This document shows, piece after piece, positions 49,394-59,416 of a DNA stretch of 64,000 bases. The DNA comes from a virus, in the IMG/VR virus record IMGVR_UViG_3300012988_000016, positions 1 to 64,000 of that record, one strand, 5' to 3'. Numbering within the stretch: position 1 is the stretch's first letter; every line of letters begins with the position of its first letter. Under the pieces are notes generated by a model. It was not told the origin of the DNA. It saw only the letters and a list, made by a program, of their open reading frames with translations, and did not search any database. Position numbers and translations under genes: made by a program.

Positions 49394-50656
49394 ATGGCAG
49401 ATCCCGATTACGATCAGGATCAAGCCCGCCTCCGTGCACAGCAAGAAGGAGACTCTGATGAAGAATTTCAAGCAGAGATTCCGAAGCTGCCGGAGATCAA
49501 TCCCGAGATCTACAAGGACGTCGAACCCTTGTTGTTTCGTGGATTCCTCCACGTTTCGGGTGAAATCAATGATGTGAGATTCATATTCAAGTCCTTGAAT
49601 CATCATGAGTTTTCGATGCTCAGTCTGATGAATCCCAAGGATGAGATGAACCACAAGAACCTTCAGAGGTTCTACGCCATGTTCCTGGCGTATGGGGTGA
49701 TGATGATCGGTCAAGACAACATATTGCTTGACAGAGATCGCTGGATCCCACGATTGGTGGAGGTCTTTACCAATATGGAGGAAGGTCCGAAAATCAAGGT
49801 AATTCGGTACCTTAGTGAGATCAATCGCCGTGCCACCCAAGCCACCGTTCTGACCGAAGCCTTTTCGATGGATACCTTCTCAAGATTGCGTTGGGCACAA
49901 CTCAAGGGTTCTGACCTGACCAGCACCTCAGTGACCGGCGTGTTGGGCACCAACAGTTTGGGGATGAACTGGGCACAACTCACTTGGCGGGCAATCAATC
50001 ATTACGCCGATCTCAAAGAACAGGCAGAAAGAGAATGGGAGAACGCCAAATTTATCGCTAGCTCGATGGCCGGAAAAGGGATGGTACGGATTCATAATCA
50101 AGACAAGAGGCGTCGAGAACAAGAAGCCAAAGACCAGATAGAACGTAGAGATAAGATCATTCGTTTCGCCCTCTTAGGGGAGTCTATGGACACCAAAGGG
50201 TCTCAACTGGGGCCTATCAAGGTAGCTAGGACGGTTGAGGAATTGAACCGACAACTTCAACACGACTTGAGAGGGGAAAAGGATTGGCACGACACAGTGG
50301 TCGACGCCCATGAAGCTCAAGTACGCGAGCAAAGTCGGCAGCGGATGGAACAGCTGCAACAGATGCAAAGAACGTATGAGGAAACCTACGGCACTCAGAG
50401 TCTGGTCGGGTCGTCCACCCGCTTGGAAGGTTTGACTGCCGAGGAAGCCAGGTTCCAAATCGAAAGAAAACGACAATTGGTGGCACAAAAGCTGTCCTCA
50501 CAGCAAGTACCCCCGGAACTGCTGGACCCTAAATACGCAGAATTTGCGGACAAGTGGGCCAACGTAAGACCCAGATCGGATCAAGATCCTCAGAAGATTC
50601 AATTAGTACCAACTGTCAATAGAGCCCCCGGATCCCCATTCAACCTGAAGAAGTGA
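49394..50656 (+). CDS. Second probable tail assembly chaperone
   Basis: 420 residues; the ATG comes three bases after the preceding stop. N-terminal 50 residues acidic, then FRGFLHVSGEINDVRFIFKS and HHEFSMLSLMNP, matching the fold-like pattern in the previous protein. Residues 110-200 are helical with DNILLDRDRWIPRLVEVF. The C-terminal half is long charged helices (KRRREQEAKDQIERRDKII, QRMEQLQQMQRTYEETYG). The pair likely coat the tape measure before tube assembly, as chaperones do in other tailed phages. The start of the tape measure follows after four bases. Confidence 0.72.
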   Translation: MADPDYDQDQARLRAQQEGDSDEEFQAEIPKLPEINPEIYKDVEPLLFRGFLHVSGEINDVRFIFKSLNHHEFSMLSLMNPKDEMNHKNLQRFYAMFLAYGVMMIGQDNILLDRDRWIPRLVEVFTNMEEGPKIKVIRYLSEINRRATQATVLTEAFSMDTFSRLRWAQLKGSDLTSTSVTGVLGTNSLGMNWAQLTWRAINHYADLKEQAEREWENAKFIASSMAGKGMVRIHNQDKRRREQEAKDQIERRDKIIRFALLGESMDTKGSQLGPIKVARTVEELNRQLQHDLRGEKDWHDTVVDAHEAQVREQSRQRMEQLQQMQRTYEETYGTQSLVGSSTRLEGLTAEEARFQIERKRQLVAQKLSSQQVPPELLDPKYAEFADKWANVRPRSDQDPQKIQLVPTVNRAPGSPFNLKK

Positions 50657-50660
50657 GCCC

Positions 50661-53600
50661 ATGGTCGATCAGAATAAAGAAGTCCTTCAGATTGGTGTTG
50701 ACGCCAAAGGGGCGATCTCTGACTTTGACAAGTTCGAGCGAGCCCTGACAGCTGGTCTCAAAGAGGTGGCCAATGCGGTTGCCTCGATGGGTCAAAAGAA
50801 TGAGGAGGTCAGCCGACAAGCGGTAGAAGACACTGAGCTTTGGACCGACAGTGTTGATGACCTGAAGGACGCCTACAAGTCTGAAGGGCATGAAATCACC
50901 AAGCTTGAAAAGTTGATTGTGGCTCTCCACAAGAAGACCGCCAAAGCCAATGCTGCTGAGTTGAAACAACTCAATCAGCAGATCCAGCAGCTCAAGAAAA
51001 TGCGGTCTGAGAAGGTCAAAAACCTCAAAGCTAGGGCCGGAAATGACCAGAAGTTCTCTAGAGGGGCTGAGGACCTTCGATCAGAGATGAAGGATGCGTT
51101 CAGCTCCTTCTTTGGCAAGGATTTCAAACGAGCCTCTGAGTCTGGGTTGAAGAGCTTGGTCAAGAGTCTCAAGATGGGTGGCCCCTTGGCAGAAAAGATG
51201 CGCTACAAGGGGATGGACTTGCAGCAAAAGGGTACTGTAAAGGGTGGCGTGCGTGGTGGGGTGATGAATGCGGCTGGGACGGCTCTCAAGGGGGCAGGAG
51301 CGGCCGGCGCTAAGCTGAACGACCTGTTTGCCAGTTTGGAGAAGATGGGCCCCATTCTGGCTATGGCAGGGACGGCGATCGTTGGTTTGGTCAAATTGTT
51401 TCTAGACCTGGATGCCAAGGCCAAAGCCTTCAACAAGGACATCCTTGCCAGTGCAGGCAGTGCTGACGTGTTGGCCCGATCGGGGGACGATGCTGAGGTG
51501 GCGTTCTCGAACATGTCGGATACGTTGCGGGAAATGCGAGACGCTAGCTATGATCTGAGCAACATCACTTGGGGGATCTCCTCAGATGAACACAAGGCCA
51601 TCCTCAATGTCTTGAATCAGGAAGGTGTCAGCATCAGTCGCATCAAAGAAGAAGCTGATTTGGCTGGTAAGTCGGTCAAAGAGTTCCAGCTTGATTTGGC
51701 TCACGTGAGTGTGGCGTACAGTCGAGCATTCGGGGTGCCGCTCCAAGAAATCAATCAGCTTCAAGCTGAGATGATGACCGAGATGTCGGCCAACCTACAG
51801 GGTACTACTGTGGCGTTCCAGCAGATGGAGCGAGCGGCCGATGAATCAGGCATCAAGGCCAACAAGTTTTTCAGCATGATTCGTGGAGTGTCGGCTGATC
51901 TGTCGTTGTGGGGCACCCGCATGGAAGATGCAGTCAAACTATTGGGCCGCTTGGGGAAGGTGATGAATCCCAGAGAGGCTCAGAAGTTCATGAATGTGGC
52001 GGTCCAAGGACTGAAGAACATGGGCCGCACAGAACGTCTTCGAGCCACCTTGCTGGCTGGTGGTGGGGCCACCAAGGGGATTGTTGATCGAGACTACAAG
52101 CGTAAGGCCGATAGTTTGGCCGAACAGCTCAACATGTCGGGGGACGAACTGATCAAGAAGATGAATGAGAAAGGCCCCAAAGGCTTGGAGGATGCGGTCA
52201 GTCAACTTCCGAAAGAAGCCCAGGGGGCAATGCGTAGTGCCCTGCAGGACATGAACCTCCAGAACAAACGTCGTAACAAGGGTACGTTTGGGATGTCGAC
52301 CGCCGCTAGGAATGTGGGCCCAGGCGGAGCTTTGGAGATCATGCAGAAAGCGATCCTTAGGTTGACCGGTAAGGGTAAACTATCGGACGCTGCGGGGGAT
52401 ATTGGTGGTGAGATGATGGCGGAGAATCTGGGTATCTCTGAGGAGCAGCTCGATCAGATGATCAAATTCGAATCCACCATCGATGCTCAGCGGGATGATC
52501 TGAAGAAGCTGCTTGAGAGTGGCACCGAGCAAGAGAAAGAAGACGCTCGCAAGGCCCTCAAGAAGGCTGGTCTGTACGCTAAGACGGATGAAGAGCTCAA
52601 GAAGAAGATCGACGGGGCGGGCTACGATCAGATCATGGACACGCTGGACGCTGACACCAAGAAGACGTTGGAAGGGGCGGCCAAGACAGAAGATTGGGCC
52701 AAGAAGCAGGCTGACCTACAGACATCCATGTTGGACAAGCTTGGGATGCTGGTCGACTTCATCATGAACAAACTCTATGATGTCATGATTGATATTTGGG
52801 ATGCCGTCACTTCTTTGACGGTCTTCGGTGGGGACAAGAAGGGCTTAGATCTGAAGAAAGCAGTCCTTGAAGTCCGAGACCCCGAGCAGTCTAGACTGCT
52901 CAAAGAGGTGGGTGGGGACATCTACAAGTTCCGTGGGGAGATGATGAAGCAGGGTTCGCCTTTCAGCAAGAACTTGGCAGACGCCCTTCACGGCAAAGAC
53001 AAGGACAAGGCTGAGGAAGCTATTCAGAGCCAGTTCTTCAAGATGACGGACGCAGATAGGACCAAATCTCTCACCAGTGCGGCAAGGGCGGCGGGCGTGT
53101 CGGAAGATAAGGTAAAAAACCTGGGTGGGCCTTGGGACGGTAGTCTGACGGGTCAGCTGGACAAGCAGGGGATCACTGGCGAACAGCGGGCAGCTTTGAT
53201 GCATCAGTTGGTCGGGCAGTTGGATCCTGCATTGCTTCCCAAGCTGATCAGCAAGATGGGTGGGGGGAGTTCGACTCAAAGTGCTGCGGTCCACCCCACC
53301 ACTCCTGGAGTCAGCACCCCTTCCGCTCCAACACCTGCCAGCAAGACGATGGAAACCAACTCATCTGACAGTCTGGCTCTAAGTAAAGACCAAGCTGAGA
53401 CTATGCAATCCATCGACAATCAGATGGATCGCTTCAAGATGGACACTGGTTTCCTTTCAGGACCGTACTCTAAGGCGGTTGAGAGCTCAGTGTTGGCGGC
53501 TGTGCGAACTGCCCTGTTTGAGTACTACATGTACAAGGACTTGAATCAGACTGACGTGGCGGCCGCTATTGGCGGTCTTGGCATGACAGGAAGGTCTTTC

Positions 53601-53918
53601 AGCCAAAACATCGGAGAGACAGCCGGACAGGGGTACGGTGGCGACATTGCTCTTAGAGTCATGAGCAACAAGCTGCCTGGACACGCGGGAGGCGGTATGG
53701 TGACCGGTATTGCCAACGGTATGGCCGTCACAGCTGCGGCGGGAGAGGGGTTGGCCTCTGTTGGTAAGGGGGAACGGATCGTCCCTGCAGGTAAGGGGGG
53801 TGGAGGGAATCTCACCTTCAACATAAATGGTGTGGGCGGAGCCGATTTGGCCAAGGTGATCGAGGCCAAGGTGATTGACGGGATCTACGAATACAAGCGA
53901 CGTGAGCGCTTCACCTAA
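50661..53918 (+). CDS. Tape measure protein
   Basis: 1085 residues. Sets tail length and exits with the DNA. N-terminal 200 residues are coiled coil (ELKQLNQQIQQLKKM). One hydrophobic segment, GPILAMAGTAIVGLVKLFL near residue 230, is a typical membrane-active stretch. Long Ala/Lys/Glu-rich helices fill the middle. The C-terminus has GHAGGGMVTGIANGMAV, AGEGLASVGKGERIVPAG and a NLTFNINGVGG strand, a common tape-measure ending. At about 1.5 angstroms per residue this predicts a tail near 160 nm. No peptidase or lysozyme domain is evident. It overlaps the next gene by one base. Confidence 0.92.
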   Translation: MVDQNKEVLQIGVDAKGAISDFDKFERALTAGLKEVANAVASMGQKNEEVSRQAVEDTELWTDSVDDLKDAYKSEGHEITKLEKLIVALHKKTAKANAAELKQLNQQIQQLKKMRSEKVKNLKARAGNDQKFSRGAEDLRSEMKDAFSSFFGKDFKRASESGLKSLVKSLKMGGPLAEKMRYKGMDLQQKGTVKGGVRGGVMNAAGTALKGAGAAGAKLNDLFASLEKMGPILAMAGTAIVGLVKLFLDLDAKAKAFNKDILASAGSADVLARSGDDAEVAFSNMSDTLREMRDASYDLSNITWGISSDEHKAILNVLNQEGVSISRIKEEADLAGKSVKEFQLDLAHVSVAYSRAFGVPLQEINQLQAEMMTEMSANLQGTTVAFQQMERAADESGIKANKFFSMIRGVSADLSLWGTRMEDAVKLLGRLGKVMNPREAQKFMNVAVQGLKNMGRTERLRATLLAGGGATKGIVDRDYKRKADSLAEQLNMSGDELIKKMNEKGPKGLEDAVSQLPKEAQGAMRSALQDMNLQNKRRNKGTFGMSTAARNVGPGGALEIMQKAILRLTGKGKLSDAAGDIGGEMMAENLGISEEQLDQMIKFESTIDAQRDDLKKLLESGTEQEKEDARKALKKAGLYAKTDEELKKKIDGAGYDQIMDTLDADTKKTLEGAAKTEDWAKKQADLQTSMLDKLGMLVDFIMNKLYDVMIDIWDAVTSLTVFGGDKKGLDLKKAVLEVRDPEQSRLLKEVGGDIYKFRGEMMKQGSPFSKNLADALHGKDKDKAEEAIQSQFFKMTDADRTKSLTSAARAAGVSEDKVKNLGGPWDGSLTGQLDKQGITGEQRAALMHQLVGQLDPALLPKLISKMGGGSSTQSAAVHPTTPGVSTPSAPTPASKTMETNSSDSLALSKDQAETMQSIDNQMDRFKMDTGFLSGPYSKAVESSVLAAVRTALFEYYMYKDLNQTDVAAAIGGLGMTGRSFSQNIGETAGQGYGGDIALRVMSNKLPGHAGGGMVTGIANGMAVTAAAGEGLASVGKGERIVPAGKGGGGNLTFNINGVGGADLAKVIEAKVIDGIYEYKRRERFT

Positions 53919-54550
53919 TGCCTAGAATAGCTTCAGCCAACCCTGATTTTAAGAGGATCAACGCCCCTTCTTCGGAGGATGCTTACGTCCATCCGGCGAC
54001 ATCCAGACAAGGGGCTATTCCGATGGCATTTCAGGTCACTAGTCCGTTCAATCAGAACACTTTGCTGATGCCTCATGCACTTGTGATGCACGTCAACCCA
54101 GCCTCACTACAGGAGAACTCCAACCAAAAAGTGGAACGAATTCAGACCATGGGTGGATTTGTCGAGCAGCACTGGGGGACAGATCTTGCTGAACTCTCTG
54201 CAGACGGAACTACAGGGGCGTTCATGAATATCTACACAGGTCTTACCTCGGCTCTTCGACAGAAGACGATCGCGTGGGACAGGTATCGAGATCTTCATGA
54301 TCTGTATCGGAACAACGGGTCGGTATACGACCCCTACGGCAACATCGTTCTTCAGGGGCATATTTTGCTGATGTACGATCGTGGCAACTATCTGGGGACC
54401 TTTAGAAGCTTTGAAGTAGAGGAGACGGACGACTCTCCGTTTGCTTTCCACATTAGTTGGAACTTCAAGGTTGAGCGTACGTTACTCTCTATCTCACCGC
54501 AGTACAACCTCCGGCCATCCCCTAATTTCCAGAGGCAGAACAATGGCTGA
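53918..54550 (+). CDS. Baseplate adaptor protein
   Basis: 210 residues, ATG overlapping the tape-measure stop. From residue 45 (LVMHVNPASLQENSNQKV, TMGGFVEQHWGTDLAELSADG, then YRDLHDLYRNNGSVYDPYG and YLGTFRSFEVEETDDSPFAF) it matches the C-terminal domain of the next protein. This domain type is common in baseplate proteins that join the tube end to the hub. The gene overlaps the next by eight bases. The paralogous pair probably forms successive rings near the tube tip; that is inference. Confidence 0.82.
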   Translation: MPRIASANPDFKRINAPSSEDAYVHPATSRQGAIPMAFQVTSPFNQNTLLMPHALVMHVNPASLQENSNQKVERIQTMGGFVEQHWGTDLAELSADGTTGAFMNIYTGLTSALRQKTIAWDRYRDLHDLYRNNGSVYDPYGNIVLQGHILLMYDRGNYLGTFRSFEVEETDDSPFAFHISWNFKVERTLLSISPQYNLRPSPNFQRQNNG

Positions 54551-56174
54551 TTCGAAGATTTACAAGCAAATAGAGAGTACGGCTGCCCTCAATCCTCCTG
54601 GAACCTACAGCTTTAGCCCAACTTCGTTTCTCACCTACTACAACGATTTGACGCTAGCTCAAGATCCGTTGGCTGCATACTTCATCCCACTATCAACGGT
54701 TGCCCAAAGGTCTCTGAATCCTAAGATCTTCGCCATAGGCGTCATCCCACCTTCGGTGAGTCTGACGGGTAATTTGTTGGATCGCAGTAGTACGATCAAT
54801 TCGATCCTATCGGCAGATCCGACATACACTGGTACTGTCAGTGGAATTTCCGCGGATCGTAGCACCTATGTGAGAGAACTGTTGGAATGGGCCTGTAGCC
54901 CTCCTCAAGGCCGTAGTGAAAACGACCCCATCTATCAAGAGGTGGTGGAAGGAAGGGATCAGGGGGCTAGTCAAAAGTCCTACAGTTCGTGTGGAGACCT
55001 GCCCAATTGGATGCTTTACAGCCTAGGAGTTAGAACCGATTACGTCAATCGAGCTGAGAATGGTGGTTGGAAAGAAGGGCAGAATATCAGCAAATTGGCC
55101 TTCAGCCCAGTAGCAGCCCAAATCACTCCAGACACTCAGTATAGTGCTGGAGACACAGTGGTGATTTACAGTGAGGCCAACGGAAGCGACGCCCATGCTT
55201 TGGTGGTGATAAGTCAGCAGGGCAATAAGCTGGAGACTGCCGAATACGGCCAACCTGGAGGAGCGATTCGTAATCGCACCGTCACTTTGAAAGATGGTGT
55301 GCCCTATATGGGCAAGCGCCAGATGCAAAAAATACTCCCATTGAAGGATGTATTGGCTGATGCAGAATCGAAAGGTCAATTGGGAGACGTTCGTCTTCCC
55401 AACGGGGTTCTGACATCAGTCAAAGCTGACGGTCCTACTAGTAAGTGGGACGGAGATTTGGCAGATACGGCTCGTAAACAACAGCAGAAGTTGGCCAACA
55501 CCCCATTGACTCCAGATGAGGTGGGTAAAGCATTCTTGGCCGCTCAGCAGGCTCAAATATCAGCCATCAAAGCGACCCTCGACGCGATGGCCAACACCCC
55601 ACCTTTGCGTATGCTGGTCAACCCCAAATCTTTCTCAATCAAAGGGGACAAGATCGCCTCTGATGGTAATTGGGGGCGAAATGGGCCGATCATCGAGCAT
55701 TGGGGCGACAACCAGGACAAGATCTCCGCTTCTGGTAAAGTGGCGGGCTATTACGCCATAGATATCATGCAAGCGGGTGGGCCTGGTTTGACCAGAATGG
55801 CTCGTAACTATTCTCAATCGTGGCAAAATCTGCAGAGCCTGTATCTGTTCTACAAGAACAATGGGGCCCTCTATACCCAAGATTACGCTGCTCCTGGGAC
55901 AGGTCAGACCAATCTTGCTTTGATGGGTTCGATCTACATCTACTACGACAACATCCTGTACATAGGGTCTTTCGACAACTTCAACCTTTCTGAGGCGGAT
56001 ACCGGCCCATTCTCGGTGGAATACAGCTACGACTTCACCATTAGAGCTGCATTTTTGATGGATCAGCCAGACACTGCACAGACTTATGGTAGAGTCAATG
56101 TCCCCAACTCGGCGGCTGCCCTCCAAACTTCTGCCCCACCCCAAATACTAGACGGAGCGAACGGACCTTTCTGA
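54543..56174 (+). CDS. Baseplate protein with NlpC/P60-like peptidase domain
   Basis: 543 residues. ATG 54543 begins eight bases before the previous stop. Residues 130-260 look like an NlpC/P60 or CHAP-type cysteine peptidase: SYSSCGDLPNWMLYSLGV with the candidate Cys near 150, GDTVVIYSEANGSDAHALVVI with the candidate His near 218, and a following polar strand. Such domains cut peptidoglycan during injection. Residues 350-525 (LRMLVNPKSFSIKGDK, IIEHWGDNQDKISASGK, LYLFYKNNGALY, YIGSFDNFNLSEADTGPF) repeat the adaptor domain of the preceding gene. Peptidase activity is predicted, not shown. It overlaps the hub gene by one base. Confidence 0.82.
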   Translation: MADSKIYKQIESTAALNPPGTYSFSPTSFLTYYNDLTLAQDPLAAYFIPLSTVAQRSLNPKIFAIGVIPPSVSLTGNLLDRSSTINSILSADPTYTGTVSGISADRSTYVRELLEWACSPPQGRSENDPIYQEVVEGRDQGASQKSYSSCGDLPNWMLYSLGVRTDYVNRAENGGWKEGQNISKLAFSPVAAQITPDTQYSAGDTVVIYSEANGSDAHALVVISQQGNKLETAEYGQPGGAIRNRTVTLKDGVPYMGKRQMQKILPLKDVLADAESKGQLGDVRLPNGVLTSVKADGPTSKWDGDLADTARKQQQKLANTPLTPDEVGKAFLAAQQAQISAIKATLDAMANTPPLRMLVNPKSFSIKGDKIASDGNWGRNGPIIEHWGDNQDKISASGKVAGYYAIDIMQAGGPGLTRMARNYSQSWQNLQSLYLFYKNNGALYTQDYAAPGTGQTNLALMGSIYIYYDNILYIGSFDNFNLSEADTGPFSVEYSYDFTIRAAFLMDQPDTAQTYGRVNVPNSAAALQTSAPPQILDGANGPF

Positions 56175-59100
56175 TGGCAAGAGGCCCTTTTCAAGGAACA
56201 TGGCAACAAGGTGTCCGCCCCACTGTGGTGACGGCTCCTGATGCGCTCGTGTATATCAATGGTGAGACCGACATTGTGGGGTGTCCGTCCTGTCGTCGGC
56301 GTTTCGATTGGAACAAGTACATTACCTCGATAACTACCGAAGCCTCAGTCGAGAGTTCCCCAGGGTCGGCATCCATCAATCTCTCGGTTCCAAGGCATGC
56401 GATTGATGACCTGTACTTCGACGGTACCCCTCTGATCTCCCCAATGATGGAAGTGGAGATCTACTCTAAGGGTTACTACACTGTTGAAGGGGTTCCCCAA
56501 TACTACCCCATCTTCTGGGGATTGGTGACAGATGTCAGTAAAGGGTTTTCTAACGGAGAGCACACCCTTTCGATCAATTGCGCCGATATTCTCAAATGGT
56601 GGGAAATCTGCAAGATGAACATCAACCCCGCTTTCACTCAAACGACAGGACAAGCAGGACGGAGCATCTTTGGGAACGTCTTCTTCGGAATGAATCCCTA
56701 TGACGTTATCTGGACCCTTGCTCAACAGTCGTTCGGAGATGTGATCGTTGGCACTGGGTCTCTAGTTAGTGTGTACAAGGAACCTCAACAGAAGGCCACA
56801 TTCAATTCAGCTTTGGGCGACATTATGCAATACTGGAACAAGCGTTTCAGTAAGATCCGTTCCAATCTGTTGCTTTACGGTACCACGGGAACGGCTGTTA
56901 GAGGTGATGTCATTCAGGCGGCCTACCAGTCTAAGAAGCCGCAGTTTGGCAAGCCTTTCGTCTCGCAGCTGGTCAGGCAAGCAAATGGTAATGACTCGGC
57001 TCAGTTGGATTTCGATCCTACCGACCCTGCAGTGGTGGCCTACAGGACTCAATTCTCTCAGGCCGGTCAGGTGAATTTTTGGCAGAGTGAGTATCAGACC
57101 AAACTAGAACTAGCAAATGCCGCCAAAGAAGCGATTGGCTTTGAGTTCTATATGGATGTGACGGGGGAGATCGTATTCAAACCTCCTTTCTACAATCTGG
57201 ACACCCTTTCAAACAAGCCGATCAGCTGGATTCAAGCGATCGATATCATCGATTGGGATCTGTCTGAATCTGAAGCCGAGGTGGTGACCCAGATTCAGCT
57301 ACAAGGGAACTACGGGGGCAATGTGGACTACGGCTTCCCAGAGGAAACTGTCCCCTACACGTCAGTGACAGACTACCATCTGCTTCGCAAGTATGGATGG
57401 AGATCCCACACTTACAATTCTGAGTTCATGGCCAACCCTCTTCAGATGTTCTACGTAGGGTTGGACCTGTTGGATCGTATGAATTCCAAACGATTCAGAG
57501 CCAACATCACAATCCCCCATCGTCCGGAGCTTCGCCTCGGCTTCCCTATCTATCTAGCTCCGGAAGATCAGATGTGGTACATCCAAGGGATAAGCCACAA
57601 TGTTGCGTTTGGAAGTCGTGCCACCACAACCCTAACTTTGACGGCTAAGCGGGAGAAGTTCAAAGCCCCTTCTGGTATTGGTGCCATCAAGCTTGTGGGA
57701 TACAAGGGACCCAAGGAGCAAAAGCCAAAAACTCTGCTTGCCTCGGAAGGGGCTAGTTTGACCACCAGGCAATTGTCAACAGGCGGTCAATTCAAGGCAG
57801 ACGTTGGGCGGGCGGCCGAGATTCCTCCTTCCAATTACGCTGTCAATCCCGGGGACGACGATCCTTACGCCCCCTTGATACTCCGACATCCTAAGACTGG
57901 GAGGGTGGTGGGGTACCCTAATGTGGTGTTGGCCTACACCAGACCCTTCCAAGCCACCCCAGAGACATTAGCCAAGTTGGCAGGTCAGAAGCCATCGACC
58001 GATCCCAGGACAGCTCAGAGCAAAGTGCAGGCATTCAATAAAGCTGCCCCTGATTTGCTCAATAGCTTCAATCAATACAACCATACGGCCACAGCAGATG
58101 ATCAGCTCAGAGAGAAACATCTGACCAACCGTTATAGTTACGGCCTGAATTCGGCAGGTGTCTACACCTATCTACACGATCAGTCCAAAGTGGTGAAGGA
58201 GATGTTGCTCCTACCTAGCAAGAACATCGACTTTGGCAACAGCTCGTTGAAGTTCCAAGGCGCTACAGGAATGATCCGCCCTGTCTCTGACGAGAGAGGG
58301 TTCGAGGTGATCGGTCATCATCGATACGGCCGAGGAGTCTCGTTGAGGGACGGTTCTTTGGTACTGAGCCTAGATGGGGGCAACACCAAAGCCAACATAG
58401 GCACTCAGCTGGCTTTGGGCGGCGGACTGTATGAAACCCTCCAGGCTCAATCGCAAGGTTTGACGACCGTCAGTACCGCCTACACGAATCCTGCTGATGC
58501 GGTGGCAAGGATGGGTCAAGAAGCCCTCCAGACTGCAGGAATGATCAATCCGGAGACTCAAAAACCTGAGTTCACCAATACCGACACCACATTCACCGAC
58601 ACCGCCACTCTTAATTCTGCTGAGCAGAAAGGAGCTGTTGTCGATGTTGAGGCCAGTCAGCTGAGTAAAGCTTTGACCTTGGCAGAAATGCAGGTAAAGG
58701 ACAGCTATGCACCCGCATCGAAAGACTGTATCTGTCTAACGGGTCGAGCCGATTTGGCTTTCCTCAATGTCGGGTATCAGATCAAAGTTATTCGACCCAC
58801 CACTCTAGACGACACCAAAATTCCTGCATCTAACAGCTTGTTGGAAGAAGCTTTGAATGACGGGACCCCTGTTAGCGATTCGGCCGCCACGCCCAGCAGA
58901 GACCAGCTGATCAACAGGGTCGAGGCCTTCCTATCGGACCTGTACCGAGCATTGGACGATCCTCATCAGCAATATGAGAAAGAGCTTCGTGGAGAGTTGA
59001 TCAAAGTGCCAACAGCCGCCCCTGGGGATATCCGATTTGGACAGAACCCTACTTCGGTGGACGACTTCGCACCCCCATACTCTACGCCCAACAGAGCGGC

Positions 59101-59416
59101 TGGCGGCGATCCAGCTGCTTTGGCCGTCCAAGCTGAAACGGCGCTCAATCAGGCGAGTTCGGCTTGGAGTCAATTTAGTGGTAAGTTGAAATCCAACGCT
59201 CAAAAGGCCGAACTACAAGGCTTGATTGATAAAGACATGGCCGATATAACGCGGCTTCAGGAAGAACAGCAACGTTTGCAAGAAGCGGTGGACAATCACA
59301 GCATCATCAACGGTGATACAGCGGCCGCTTTGAAGACTGTTACTGAGGATTTGGCCAAAGCAGAGCAAAGTTTGGCTAACCATCAAGGCAAGCTTAATCT
59401 TGTGGAGGCCGGCTGA
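56174..59416 (+). CDS. Baseplate hub protein (gp27 / gpD-like)
   Basis: 1080 residues, start overlapping the previous stop. An N-terminal zinc-like pair, CPSC at residues 37-40, precedes hub beta domains (SASINLSVPRHAIDDLYFDG, MMEVEIYSKGYYTVEGVPQYYPIFWGLVTDVS split by turns, GEHTLSINCADILKWW). Residues 300-510 (IGFEFYMDVTGEIVFKPP, HRPELRLGFPIYLAPEDQMWYIQGISHNVAF, broken by turns) fit a late-control-D/gp27 core. The region from 530 onward is a long extra part of mixed structure ending in a coiled coil (ADITRLQEEQQRLQEAVD). Position before the spike gene fits a hub. Confidence 0.85.
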   Translation: MARGPFQGTWQQGVRPTVVTAPDALVYINGETDIVGCPSCRRRFDWNKYITSITTEASVESSPGSASINLSVPRHAIDDLYFDGTPLISPMMEVEIYSKGYYTVEGVPQYYPIFWGLVTDVSKGFSNGEHTLSINCADILKWWEICKMNINPAFTQTTGQAGRSIFGNVFFGMNPYDVIWTLAQQSFGDVIVGTGSLVSVYKEPQQKATFNSALGDIMQYWNKRFSKIRSNLLLYGTTGTAVRGDVIQAAYQSKKPQFGKPFVSQLVRQANGNDSAQLDFDPTDPAVVAYRTQFSQAGQVNFWQSEYQTKLELANAAKEAIGFEFYMDVTGEIVFKPPFYNLDTLSNKPISWIQAIDIIDWDLSESEAEVVTQIQLQGNYGGNVDYGFPEETVPYTSVTDYHLLRKYGWRSHTYNSEFMANPLQMFYVGLDLLDRMNSKRFRANITIPHRPELRLGFPIYLAPEDQMWYIQGISHNVAFGSRATTTLTLTAKREKFKAPSGIGAIKLVGYKGPKEQKPKTLLASEGASLTTRQLSTGGQFKADVGRAAEIPPSNYAVNPGDDDPYAPLILRHPKTGRVVGYPNVVLAYTRPFQATPETLAKLAGQKPSTDPRTAQSKVQAFNKAAPDLLNSFNQYNHTATADDQLREKHLTNRYSYGLNSAGVYTYLHDQSKVVKEMLLLPSKNIDFGNSSLKFQGATGMIRPVSDERGFEVIGHHRYGRGVSLRDGSLVLSLDGGNTKANIGTQLALGGGLYETLQAQSQGLTTVSTAYTNPADAVARMGQEALQTAGMINPETQKPEFTNTDTTFTDTATLNSAEQKGAVVDVEASQLSKALTLAEMQVKDSYAPASKDCICLTGRADLAFLNVGYQIKVIRPTTLDDTKIPASNSLLEEALNDGTPVSDSAATPSRDQLINRVEAFLSDLYRALDDPHQQYEKELRGELIKVPTAAPGDIRFGQNPTSVDDFAPPYSTPNRAAGGDPAALAVQAETALNQASSAWSQFSGKLKSNAQKAELQGLIDKDMADITRLQEEQQRLQEAVDNHSIINGDTAAALKTVTEDLAKAEQSLANHQGKLNLVEAG

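Noticed and set aside
49380-49400. Programmed frameshift between the two chaperone-like genes
   Set aside because: No slippery heptamer is present; the first gene ends in TGA and the second starts three bases later with its own ATG.
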